A stretch of DNA of 8,395 bases from Bacillota bacterium (GCA_017515765.1 JAFWFF010000016.1:1-8395); one strand, 5' to 3'. Positions 1 to 5,248 are shown, counted from the first letter of the stretch. Notes: generated by a model from the sequence alone, not told the origin. Numbers and translations are program-made.

Positions 1-176
1 CTCATTTTTTGCGAATTGGCAACTACATTTTCAGTTTTTTGCCCGATGGCTTACTTATCCGGCAGTGGGAGCGGCCGGTTTTGATATCCATCGCTCATTT
101 TTCGCGAAATGGGCAATACATTTTCGGTTTTTTGGCCGATGGCTCACCAATTCCGCACATGAGATGGGCGGCTTGG

Positions 177-239
177 CTGGCCATTGCTCATTTTTCGCAA
201 AATGGCAATGACATTTTCGATTTTTTGGCCGATGGCCAG
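177..239. other. Nested hairpin in repeat unit 3
   Basis: The outer arms are 177-186 (CTGGCCATTG) and 230-239 (CGATGGCCAG), ten pairs with one G-T wobble. The inner arms are AAAATG at 199-204 and CATTTT at 212-217, with a 7-base loop. Unit 4 has the same geometry 92 bases downstream. Folding in vivo is inference. Confidence 0.55.
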
Positions 240-268
240 AAGATTCCGCGTAAAGATGAGCAGCTTGG

Positions 269-331
269 CTGGCCATCGCTCATTTTTTGCAAAATGGCAA
301 TGACATTTTCATTTTTTAGACCGATGGCCAG
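269..331. other. Nested hairpin in repeat unit 4
   Basis: The outer arms 269-278 (CTGGCCATCG) and 322-331 (CGATGGCCAG) are perfectly complementary over 10 bp. The inner arms are AAAATG at 291-296 and CATTTT at 304-309. Read on the minus strand, this is the first structure met after the stop codon at 351, so it might protect or define the 3' end of that transcript. It lacks the stem-plus-T-run of a classic terminator. Confidence 0.55.
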
Positions 332-350
332 AAGAATGCCGCACCACGGG

Positions 351-740
351 TCAGTTGGACGCGAAAGTAACGGAAGTCTCGACTTCCGCGGCTTCCTCGG
401 TTTCCTCGGCTTCAGCTTCCTCATCATCGTCCGGGCTGCAGTCCGGATCGTCGTCGAGACCGTAGTAAAGCACGTAGTTATAGTAGGCGTTGGCCTCCTC
501 GGAGGCTTTCTTTTCGCGCCAGGCGTCGATCTCGGCTTTGATCGCGAGCATCTCGTCTACCACGAGTTCCACGTCGGCAGGTTTTGCGCGCAGAAGATAG
601 GCGGTCATCCTCTGGATGGCCTTGGGGCTCCCGAGATGCCGGGCGATCTGGTTGCCGAGCTCCTCCGCGAACCCCAGATCGGCGAGGGCGGCGGCAAGCT
701 CGTTTCTGGCGAATGTCCATTCGGGGTTGCGGCTCGTCAC
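351..740 (-). CDS. Hypothetical protein with acidic C-terminal tail (129 aa, GTG start)
   Basis: I do not recognise a named family. The reading frame stays open upstream of 740, but the GTG at 740-738 is preceded by GGAGG (752-748) at a 7-base spacing, which decides the start. Residues 1-83 look like a compact, mainly helical domain (ARNELAAALADLGF, LGNQIARHLGSPKAIQRM, a helix over about 59-78). A YYNYVLYYG segment follows, and then residues 96-120 are almost all Asp/Glu with Ala. There is no signal peptide or membrane segment, so it is probably cytosolic. It starts 38 bases after the flavoprotein gene stops, so the two are likely cotranscribed. The helical head could bind protein or nucleic acid, but nothing in the sequence establishes that. 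That it is a gene is fairly sure; its function is unknown. Confidence 0.75.
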   Translation of the reverse strand: MTSRNPEWTFARNELAAALADLGFAEELGNQIARHLGSPKAIQRMTAYLLRAKPADVELVVDEMLAIKAEIDAWREKKASEEANAYYNYVLYYGLDDDPDCSPDDDEEAEAEETEEAAEVETSVTFASN

Positions 741-778
741 TGCTGTTCCTCCGGATATCTGGCCGGCTCCGCCCGCAC

Positions 779-1180
779 CTAAAACTCTATCACCTCGGGC
801 GGCTCGGTGAAGGAGCTGAAGGTGGCTGTCGCGTCTTTGAAATAGAGCATCTGCATGTTGCCGTCGTCCGGGTTGTACATGGCCTTGAGGGTCGGCATCT
901 TGTCGAGCATGGCGACCTTTACCCTGCGGTCCTCGTCCTCGACGAGCTTGCCCGCGACGCGCAGCCATCTGCCGTCTTTGAATACGCAGATCTCGGCCTT
1001 CGGATTTTCGGCGAGCTGCTTTGATACGTCTTTGACCTTGCCGGTCTGGATGTACAGTTTGCCGTTCATGAGAAGGACGGTCCCGAAAGGCCTGACTCTC
1101 GGCTGATCGCCCTCGACTGTCGCAAGATAGTATACTCCCGCCTCGTGCAGGAATTCGTAGACTTTTTCAATGCCCTTCAT
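779..1180 (-). CDS. Pyridoxamine 5'-phosphate oxidase-like flavoprotein
   Basis: The 133-aa protein has the hallmarks of the small PNPOx-like split-barrel family: an N-terminal helix (KVYEFLHEAG), then YYLATVEGDQPRVRPFGTV (about 17-35), a strand with KLYIQTGKVKDV (41-52), the helix QLAENPKAEICVF (55-67) and WLRVAGKLVEDEDRRV (72-87). Family members usually bind FMN, or sometimes F420 or heme, as dimers; the substrate of this subgroup is generally unknown. The length fits single-domain members. The start at 1180 is supported by AAGGGAGA just upstream on the minus strand. The C-terminal YFKDATATFSSFTEPPEVIEF region is typical of clostridial homologues. The gene appears to form a unit with the acidic-tailed protein that follows. 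Its leader carries a 27-bp tandem duplication. The family call is sure; the physiological role is not. Confidence 0.88.
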   Translation of the reverse strand: MKGIEKVYEFLHEAGVYYLATVEGDQPRVRPFGTVLLMNGKLYIQTGKVKDVSKQLAENPKAEICVFKDGRWLRVAGKLVEDEDRRVKVAMLDKMPTLKAMYNPDDGNMQMLYFKDATATFSSFTEPPEVIEF

Positions 1181-1224
1181 TGTGTATCTCCCTTCATGTC
1201 TTTTCCGGGTGTATCTCCCTTCAT
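1177..1224 (-). other. Possible 15-codon leader ORF overlapping the flavoprotein start
   Basis: On the minus strand an ATG at 1224 opens a frame reading MKGDTPGKDMKGDTQ. Its TGA (1179-1177) overlaps the flavoprotein ATG in an ATGA junction. The frame is created by the 27-bp tandem duplication, and its only upstream ribosome-binding signal is a weak GGAA. It may be translated and coupled to the gene, or may simply be a by-product of duplicating the Shine-Dalgarno region. Confidence 0.2.
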
Positions 1225-1235
1225 GTCTGTTCCGG
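1182..1235. repeat. 27-bp tandem direct duplication in gene leader
   Basis: Bases 1182-1208 and 1209-1235 are head-to-tail copies differing at one position (t1202 against g1229). Each copy contains, on the minus strand, ATGAAGGGAGATACAC, which includes the Shine-Dalgarno sequence used by the flavoprotein gene. The unit length is nine codons, so the duplication preserves frame. The near identity implies a recent event. Confidence 0.9.
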
Positions 1236-1268
1236 CCGGAGCCGGGCCGCAGTCATATCCACATTACG

Positions 1269-1274
1269 ATTATA
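1269..1274 (-). promoter_or_regulatory. Candidate -10 element for the flavoprotein gene
   Basis: The minus strand reads TATAAT at 1274-1269, overlapping the end of rtcB and about 90 bases before the flavoprotein start. No good -35 hexamer lies 16-18 bases upstream, and no terminator separates the gene from rtcB, so read-through from rtcB is equally possible. Confidence 0.3.
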
Positions 1275-1279
1275 CACCG

Positions 1280-2476
1280 CTATGCCTTATAATTGTATAT
1301 CGGTTTGATCACCTCGATGATGTCGACGGACTCGGAGATCGGGACGATTATGTCTTCGAGGGATTTGTAGGCCATGGGCGCCTCGTCCAGGGTGTCCTCA
1401 TTGACCGAGGTGGTGTAGATTCCCTCCATCGCTTTCCTGTACTCTTCCATGCTCAGCCCGGTCTTCGCGGCGGATCTGGACATCAGCCTGCCGGCGCCGT
1501 GGGGCGCGGAATAGTTCCACTCGGGGTTGCCCCTTCCTACAGCCAGTATGGAGCCGTCACGCATGTTGACCGGGATCAGGACCTTCTCACCCTCGTGGGC
1601 TGCGATGGCCCCCTTCCTGAGGATCATCTCGCCGATGTCTATGTAGTTGTGGACGGTGTGGAATCCGTCGGTGCCCGCGAGACCGGCCCTGTCCATAAGG
1701 ATCTCTGCCATGAGCTCGCGGCTGCGCCTGGCAAAGCGCTGGCAGATCTCCACGTCGTGCAGGTAGTCGTCCAGGTATTCGCCGTACAGGAAACAAAGGT
1801 CGTCGGGGATCAGGCTCTCGCGGCGCTCCCAGCTGAGCGCTTTGATCGCGGCCTGGATCTCGGACCTGCGTCCCTGCTCCTTATATGTCCTGATTATCTC
1901 GTCGCGCCTGCGGTAGTACTCCTCCTTCCCGCTCGCGAGCTCGATCGCGAGCTTTTGATAGAATTCGGCGGTCTGCTTGCCCAGATTGCGGCTGCCTGAG
2001 TGGATCACCAGGTAGTTGGTGCCGTCGGCCGCCCTGTCGATCTCGATGAAGTGGTTGCCGCCGCCCAGCGTGCCGAGGCTCCTTGCGAGCCTTTTGGCGT
2101 CCTCCAGGCTGCGGTAGCATTCCATCCCGGTTATATCAAAATCCTCGCGGCGTCCCTCCCAGACGCTGAAGCCCGAGGGTATGTAATGCGCCGCCTCGTC
2201 GACCTTTGCGAGGTCTATCTCGCCCTTTCCGAGACAGACCGTGTACATGCCGCAGCCGATATCGACTCCCACGACGTTCGGCACGGCCTTCCCGTTCACG
2301 GTCATGGTGGTGCCTATGGTGCAGCCCGCCCCCGCGTGGACGTCAGGCATTATGCGGATCCTGCTGCCCTCCGTGAACTCGCAGTCGCACATTCTCTTTA
2401 TCTGTTCTATCGCCGCGTCCTCCACTACCGTCGCGTAGCAGACCGCGGTGTTCACCTTCCCTTTTATCTCAAACAT
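1280..2476 (-). CDS. rtcB: RtcB-family RNA ligase
   Basis: The 398-aa product matches RtcB along its length (E. coli RtcB is about 408 aa). RtcB joins RNA 2',3'-cyclic or 3'-phosphate ends to 5'-OH ends using GTP and Mn2+, in tRNA splicing or RNA repair. Visible motifs are MPDVHAGAGCTIG (43-55), VVGVDIGCGM with metal-binding C75 (68-77), GGGNHFIE (138-145, H142), HSGSRN (159-164), TVHNYI (H276) and APHGAGRLMSR (324-334), where H326 aligns with the guanylylated histidine. DEAPMAYKSLEDI (364-376) closes the active site. All core ligands seem present, so it should be active. The start at 2476 has AGGAGA upstream at good spacing; an open extension to 2593 runs through a terminator and is rejected. 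No archease or RtcR gene is visible. Confidence 0.95.
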   Translation of the reverse strand: MFEIKGKVNTAVCYATVVEDAAIEQIKRMCDCEFTEGSRIRIMPDVHAGAGCTIGTTMTVNGKAVPNVVGVDIGCGMYTVCLGKGEIDLAKVDEAAHYIPSGFSVWEGRREDFDITGMECYRSLEDAKRLARSLGTLGGGNHFIEIDRAADGTNYLVIHSGSRNLGKQTAEFYQKLAIELASGKEEYYRRRDEIIRTYKEQGRRSEIQAAIKALSWERRESLIPDDLCFLYGEYLDDYLHDVEICQRFARRSRELMAEILMDRAGLAGTDGFHTVHNYIDIGEMILRKGAIAAHEGEKVLIPVNMRDGSILAVGRGNPEWNYSAPHGAGRLMSRSAAKTGLSMEEYRKAMEGIYTTSVNEDTLDEAPMAYKSLEDIIVPISESVDIIEVIKPIYNYKA

Positions 2477-2534
2477 CTCTTTTCTCCTGTCTTCTGATCT
2501 GTCAAAGCCGTTGCCCGCCGCCCGGGCCGCGCCC

Positions 2535-2573
2535 CATAAAAAAACCGCCTGTCCATATACAAGACAGGCGGTT
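2535..2573 (-). terminator. Rho-independent terminator for leftward transcription
   Basis: The arms AACCGCCTGTC (2543-2553) and GACAGGCGGTT (2563-2573) are perfectly complementary over 11 bp with a 9-base loop. On the minus strand the stem is followed by a continuous T run (2544-2538). It lies about 30 bases after the stop of the small ORF at 2602 and separates it and the upstream operon from rtcB. Confidence 0.88.
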
Positions 2574-2601
2574 CTGTGTACCGAATATGTCACGTCGCCT
2601 T

Positions 2602-2730
2602 TCAGCTCCGCGTGCCCGTCTCTTCCGTGATCCCCTTGTACGCAAAATATCCGCCGTGCTCCCGGGGGCAGGCGGGTCGGTCCGTATGACCGGATATCAT
2701 GATGCTTTTCACTTTGGCCTGATCGAACAT
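2602..2730 (-). CDS. Small hypothetical protein (42 aa; 50 aa from alternative start)
   Basis: I do not recognise this protein. The frame starting at 2730 gives MFDQAKVKSIMISGHTDR and continues with PACPREHGGYFAYKGI, ending ETGTRS. It contains a His, a CPREHGG cluster and no hydrophobic segment, so it is probably soluble. AGGAAAG (2747-2741) precedes the 2730 start by 10 bases; an in-frame ATG at 2754 would give 50 aa but has only GGAA abutting it. Support for a real gene comes from the context: a candidate promoter (2810-2782) upstream, a strong terminator 30 bases downstream, and GC-rich third codon positions like its neighbours. The Cys/His cluster might bind metal, but a single copy is not enough to say so. 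Confidence 0.5.
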   Translation of the reverse strand: MFDQAKVKSIMISGHTDRPACPREHGGYFAYKGITEETGTRS

Positions 2731-2760
2731 TTCCGTACTTCTTTCCTGTTTCATTTCCGG

Positions 2761-2802
2761 CCGCTTTAGCGGTCCTTTAAGATGATATCACAGCTTAGCG
2801 GT
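2761..2802. repeat. Short repeated element TTAGCGGT near the small-gene promoter
   Basis: TTAGCGGT occurs at 2766-2773 and 2795-2802, flanking the candidate -10. The left copy is part of a small inverted repeat CCGCT/AGCGG (2761-2772). It could be an operator or chance; only two copies are visible. Confidence 0.25.
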
Positions 2803-2810
2803 TTTGTCAC
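2782..2810 (-). promoter_or_regulatory. Candidate promoter for the small ORF
   Basis: On the minus strand, GTGACA (2810-2805) and TATCAT (2787-2782) are separated by exactly 17 bp, 5/6 and 4/6 matches to sigma-A hexamers. The -35 overlaps the stop codon of the YbaK-like gene. Transcription would begin near 2775, about 45 bases before the ATG at 2730. Confidence 0.45.
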
Positions 2811-3295
2811 TCTCCCTGCGGCGCGGGCTCCGGCATCCTGCAGACGTCGATCCACTCCGCGTTGTCCGTGGCGTCCTCCAGATCCGCGATGCTGAGCCTT
2901 ACGGCGCTGTGGTCGGTCCCCGCGGCGGGATAGACGGTCTCATGCCGTTTCAGGCTCTCGTCGAGGTAGACTCTGACGCCCGGGTTGATGCCGAAGGGGC
3001 AGACGCCGCCGACGTCGTGGCCGATCAAAGCCTCCACCATGTCCCCGGGGATCATCTTCGCCTTGCAGCCGAAGCGGCCTTTGTATTTCGAATTGTCGAT
3101 CCTTGCCATTCCTTCGACCAGGATCAGGACCGGCTGCTCCCCCTGGAGGAACGAAAGCGTCTTGGCTATCATGCCCGGCTCGCATCCCAGCGCTGCAGCG
3201 GCTTCAGCGACCGTCGCGCTGCTCTTCTCCGGGATAATTATGCGGTCCGCGTACCCTCTCTCCGCGAGATACGCCTTTGCTCTTTCCATCGACAT
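2807..3295 (-). CDS. YbaK/ProX-type aminoacyl-tRNA deacylase family protein
   Basis: The 162-aa protein matches the YbaK/EbsC editing-domain family, which hydrolyses mischarged aminoacyl-tRNAs in trans, for example Cys-tRNA(Pro) or Ala-tRNA(Pro). Diagnostic features are AKTLSF (44-49) with K45 at the position of the conserved lysine, KMIPGDMVEALIGHDVGGVCPFGI (80-103) with the G-x-CPFG loop, VYLDESL (109-115) and TDHSAVRLSIADL (127-139). The length is normal and all core motifs are present. Its ATG follows the previous gene's stop with no gap, and AGGAGG lies inside that gene's last codons, so it ends the six-gene operon. A second ATG at codon 3 is also possible. Substrate specificity cannot be read from the sequence, and its role beside a radical SAM maturase is unclear; it may be a passenger. 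Confidence 0.9.
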   Translation of the reverse strand: MSMERAKAYLAERGYADRIIIPEKSSATVAEAAAALGCEPGMIAKTLSFLQGEQPVLILVEGMARIDNSKYKGRFGCKAKMIPGDMVEALIGHDVGGVCPFGINPGVRVYLDESLKRHETVYPAAGTDHSAVRLSIADLEDATDNAEWIDVCRMPEPAPQGE

Positions 3296-3754
3296 CTATT
3301 CTTCCTCCTGCAGTTCTTTCTCCTGCTCTTCGCCGTCATCGGGGCCCCACGGCTCCTGCAGCTCATCTATGAACAGGACCGCGGGCGCTTTGGTCACGAC
3401 CTGGTATTGATCCTCGTAGACTATCTCGCCCGGCGTGTTTGTGTAGATCAGATAATACGGCTGTCCGTACCGCTCCAGAAGCCAGAGCGCGGGGCGTATC
3501 ATCTTCATCATCTCTTCCGAATTCTCCGTCTTGAACCAGCAGACCACAGGCTCCTGTCGCCTGCACTGGGGCGGCCACGGCAGGTGCTCAGAGAACCAGC
3601 CGTCTATCTCCCGGTAGAGGTCCTCGTCCTCCTGCTCCATGATCTTTTTCTGGACGAGCTTCCAGCACATGCTGAAGACGCCCTTGCCCTGCAGAGTGTT
3701 CGGCGCGAGCTCTTTGCCCTGGATCCTTACGTATTTGAATTTGAGTCTGGACAT
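3296..3754 (-). CDS. Hypothetical 152-aa protein encoded beside the radical SAM enzyme
   Basis: I do not recognise a named family. The start at 3754 is set by AAGGGG six bases upstream; the frame extends to 3874 only within the radical SAM gene. The protein starts KLK-like basic (RLKFKYVRIQGKELAP), then has a likely helix FSMCWKLVQKKIMEQ (27-41), a Trp/Pro stretch WFSEHLPWPP (53-62), VVCWFKTENSEEMMKMIRPALWLLERYG (70-97), a strand pair YYLIYTN and EIVYEDQYQVV (100-120), and a Glu-rich tail. It looks like a small alpha/beta domain with no membrane segment. It starts 10 bases after the radical SAM gene stops and abuts the YbaK-like gene. This position suggests a partner of the maturase, such as a precursor-recognition or accessory protein, but that is inference only. 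Confidence 0.8.
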   Translation of the reverse strand: MSRLKFKYVRIQGKELAPNTLQGKGVFSMCWKLVQKKIMEQEDEDLYREIDGWFSEHLPWPPQCRRQEPVVCWFKTENSEEMMKMIRPALWLLERYGQPYYLIYTNTPGEIVYEDQYQVVTKAPAVLFIDELQEPWGPDDGEEQEKELQEEE

Positions 3755-3764
3755 ATGCTTCCCC

Positions 3765-4850
3765 TTATTCGTTCCCGCTGTGTGTCTTCCTGTAGCAATA
3801 AGGCGATTCATAGAGTCTGCCGGATCCCGCGAAATAGTTGTACGACCTGCACCCTCCGGCGCAGTACGGGCCATATTCGCATCCCGAACAAAAACCGGTG
3901 AGCAGCTCCGGCGTGAAATCCCTGTTGTACGCGAAGGCTTTCGGATCCTCCCAGATCTCGCGGAGCGTACGCTCCCTGAGATTGCCCTCGTTGAATCTTT
4001 CGTCGTACATCGACTCGCAGCCCCGGACGTTCCCGACGCTGTCGATCCCGACCGAGCTCAGCCCGGCCTTGCAGCCGCGGAACACGGCTTCCCCGCTCCG
4101 GTTTCCCCTGAGGCTTCCCTCTCCCGGGGAGAAATACCCTATGTTGTCCGCTATTCCCACGGCAAAGGGCGCGTCCGCGCGGTCCTCGACGAATCTGATG
4201 ACCCTGCCGAAATCGAACCGGTGATCAAAGCCATCTGCGCCGGCTTCTTCTCCGGGTCCGCCGGCCGCGTCGCCCTCCGCGCATGAGCCCGCCGCGTTCC
4301 CCATGGGAGAGCAGGCCTGCAGCTGCCACGCGAATATCCCCTTATCTTTCAGCGTCTCATACATGCTCTCCAGGCAGTGCACGTTTCCGCCGCTTATCGT
4401 CGTTATCACCGATACCGGGATGCCTGCGGCGCGCAGCTTCCCGACCGCCGCCAGCGCCCGGTCAAAGCTTCCTTCCTGTCTGATCCTGTCGTGCGTCTCG
4501 CGGTCGCCGTCGAGCGATACCGCGACCGATTCCAGGCCTATGGCTTTGATCGCGGCGAGCAGTCTGTTGCTGAAGACGAAGCCGTTCGTTATGATGCAGA
4601 CCCGTACGCCCTGTGACGTCAGTGCGCCGGCGATCTCGGCCCAGTCGGGCCGCATGAACACTTCGCCTCCGATCATCGACACCCTTCGGCAGCCCATCTC
4701 CGCGAGCTGGCGGGCAACTTCAAGACACTCAGCCGTCGAGAGTTCGTTCTCCCTGGCCTTCCCTGCCCTCGACCCGCAGTGCCTGCACGAAAAGCAGCAT
4801 GCCAGCGTTATCTCCCATACGCAGGATCTGAGCTTGTAATCAGTACCCAT
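3765..4850 (-). CDS. Radical SAM/SPASM peptide-maturase-like enzyme
   Basis: The 361-aa protein is a radical SAM enzyme. C18-x3-C22-x2-C25 binds the SAM-cleaving [4Fe-4S] cluster, GGE (61-63) and the SVAVSLDGDRETHDRIRQ stretch (108-125) belong to the barrel, and PVSVITTI continues it. The C-terminal third is a SPASM domain with auxiliary-cluster cysteines C260, C278, C321, C324, C330, C334 and C352 (RGCKAG, RGCESM, CSGCEYGPYCAGGC, SPYCYR). SPASM enzymes typically modify ribosomal peptides or proteins, and the layout resembles RiPP maturases and sulfatase-maturase relatives. A Gly/Ala/Glu-rich insertion at about 185-209 interrupts the barrel. It begins 14 bases after the five-motif protein gene, behind GGAAGG, making that protein the obvious substrate candidate. 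The exact bond it makes cannot be read from the sequence. Confidence 0.93.
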   Translation of the reverse strand: MGTDYKLRSCVWEITLACCFSCRHCGSRAGKARENELSTAECLEVARQLAEMGCRRVSMIGGEVFMRPDWAEIAGALTSQGVRVCIITNGFVFSNRLLAAIKAIGLESVAVSLDGDRETHDRIRQEGSFDRALAAVGKLRAAGIPVSVITTISGGNVHCLESMYETLKDKGIFAWQLQACSPMGNAAGSCAEGDAAGGPGEEAGADGFDHRFDFGRVIRFVEDRADAPFAVGIADNIGYFSPGEGSLRGNRSGEAVFRGCKAGLSSVGIDSVGNVRGCESMYDERFNEGNLRERTLREIWEDPKAFAYNRDFTPELLTGFCSGCEYGPYCAGGCRSYNYFAGSGRLYESPYCYRKTHSGNE

Positions 4851-4864
4851 GCGAGACCTTCCGC

Positions 4865-5248
4865 CTATTTCTTCCTGAAAATGCCGCGGATGCCGCTGTG
4901 CTTCTTCTCGGGCTCCTTTTCGGCTTTTCCGAGGCCGATCCCCCTGATGCCGTCAGGGCTTCCACCCATCATCTCAGGGCCGGCGTAGACGCACTCGACG
5001 GGTGTGTCCTCCGGCTCCTCCGGGATAGGCGTGCCTGCAGTACCGCCCATCATGCCGGGGCCTCCGTAGACCAGGTTCATGTCAGGGCCTGCGTATACGC
5101 CGCTTATGGCGTCAAGTCCCGGGTCGGGCCCGTTGTATACGTCCTCGATCTCGGCGGGCTCAGGCTCGCGCTCCGGGCCTGCGTACACCCTCTCCGTCCT
5201 CGCCCTTGCCCGGCTTTCTTCCTTATGGATGTCAGGATATTTCTTCAT
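4865..5248 (-). CDS. Putative multi-core RiPP precursor with five V-Y-x-G-P motifs
   Basis: The 127-aa protein has a charged N-terminus (1-20) followed by VYAGPE (21-26), VYNGPD (37-42), VYAGPD (51-56), VYGGPG (60-65) and VYAGPE (87-92). Linkers rich in Pro, Glu and Asp separate them. The last two motifs are each followed by MMGG (66-69, 93-96), possible double-glycine cleavage points. The basic C-terminus carries GIRGI twice (100-104, 119-123). A single Cys, C86, precedes the last motif. There is no signal peptide, membrane segment or obvious fold. The gene overlaps the flavin reductase stop by ATGA with GGAGGTG upstream, so translation is probably coupled, and the radical SAM gene follows 14 bases later. 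Repeated short motifs, disordered linkers and an adjacent SPASM enzyme fit a multi-core precursor. An alternative is a disordered binding scaffold. I know of no named class with this motif. Confidence 0.8.
   Translation of the reverse strand: MKKYPDIHKEESRARARTERVYAGPEREPEPAEIEDVYNGPDPGLDAISGVYAGPDMNLVYGGPGMMGGTAGTPIPEEPEDTPVECVYAGPEMMGGSPDGIRGIGLGKAEKEPEKKHSGIRGIFRKK

Larger units (their letters stand above)
1..331. repeat. Four degenerate ~93-bp direct repeats with 50-bp cores
   Basis: Four units begin at 1, 94, 187 and 279 (periods 93, 93, 92). Each has a 50-bp core (1-50, 94-143, 187-236, 279-328) that starts CTCATTTTT, carries ACATTTTC or a close variant in the middle and ends GATGGC. 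The 42-43-bp segments between cores are also related, sharing TTCCGC and, before units 3 and 4, GCTTGGCTGGCCAT. Units 3 and 4 are flanked by 10-bp inverted repeats (CTGGCCATYG and CGATGGCCAG) around an inner AAAATG/CATTTT stem. Unit 2 keeps only a 6-bp outer pair. The block lies just 3' of the minus-strand gene ending at 351. Both strands give open frames because the first two periods are multiples of three, but I read the block as non-coding. Nothing else is visible in these 350 bases. Confidence 0.85.

Noticed and set aside
1..331. CRISPR array
   Set aside because: The spacing of ~50-bp cores and ~43-bp gaps is superficially similar, but the cores are too divergent and too long, the gaps are related to each other, and no cas gene is visible.
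55..427. Minus-strand repeat peptides (HRPKNRKCHCHFAKNE type)
   Set aside because: The repeated peptide follows from a 93-bp (31-codon) period; there is no ribosome-binding site, the last period of 92 breaks the frame, and both strands are equally open.
9..782. Plus-strand frame of 257 codons across the repeats and beyond
   Set aside because: It covers the repeats and then runs antisense to the GTG-started gene at 351-740, without a convincing start signal or recognisable protein; it is open by composition.
1145..1999. Plus-strand frame of 284 codons antisense to rtcB
   Set aside because: It is opposite a clear RtcB gene and shows no family similarity of its own.
2498..2505. TTGACA upstream of rtcB as a -35 box
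   Set aside because: A -10 at the usual spacing would fall on or after the ribosome-binding site, and no TATAAT-like sequence is there.
2477..2593. N-terminal extension of RtcB to 2593
   Set aside because: The extension reads through a rho-independent terminator, while the ATG at 2476 has a good ribosome-binding site and begins at the family's usual N-terminus.
2804..3901. Plus-strand frame of 365 codons
   Set aside because: It is antisense to three recognisable or well-started minus-strand genes; long antisense frames are expected in GC-rich coding DNA.
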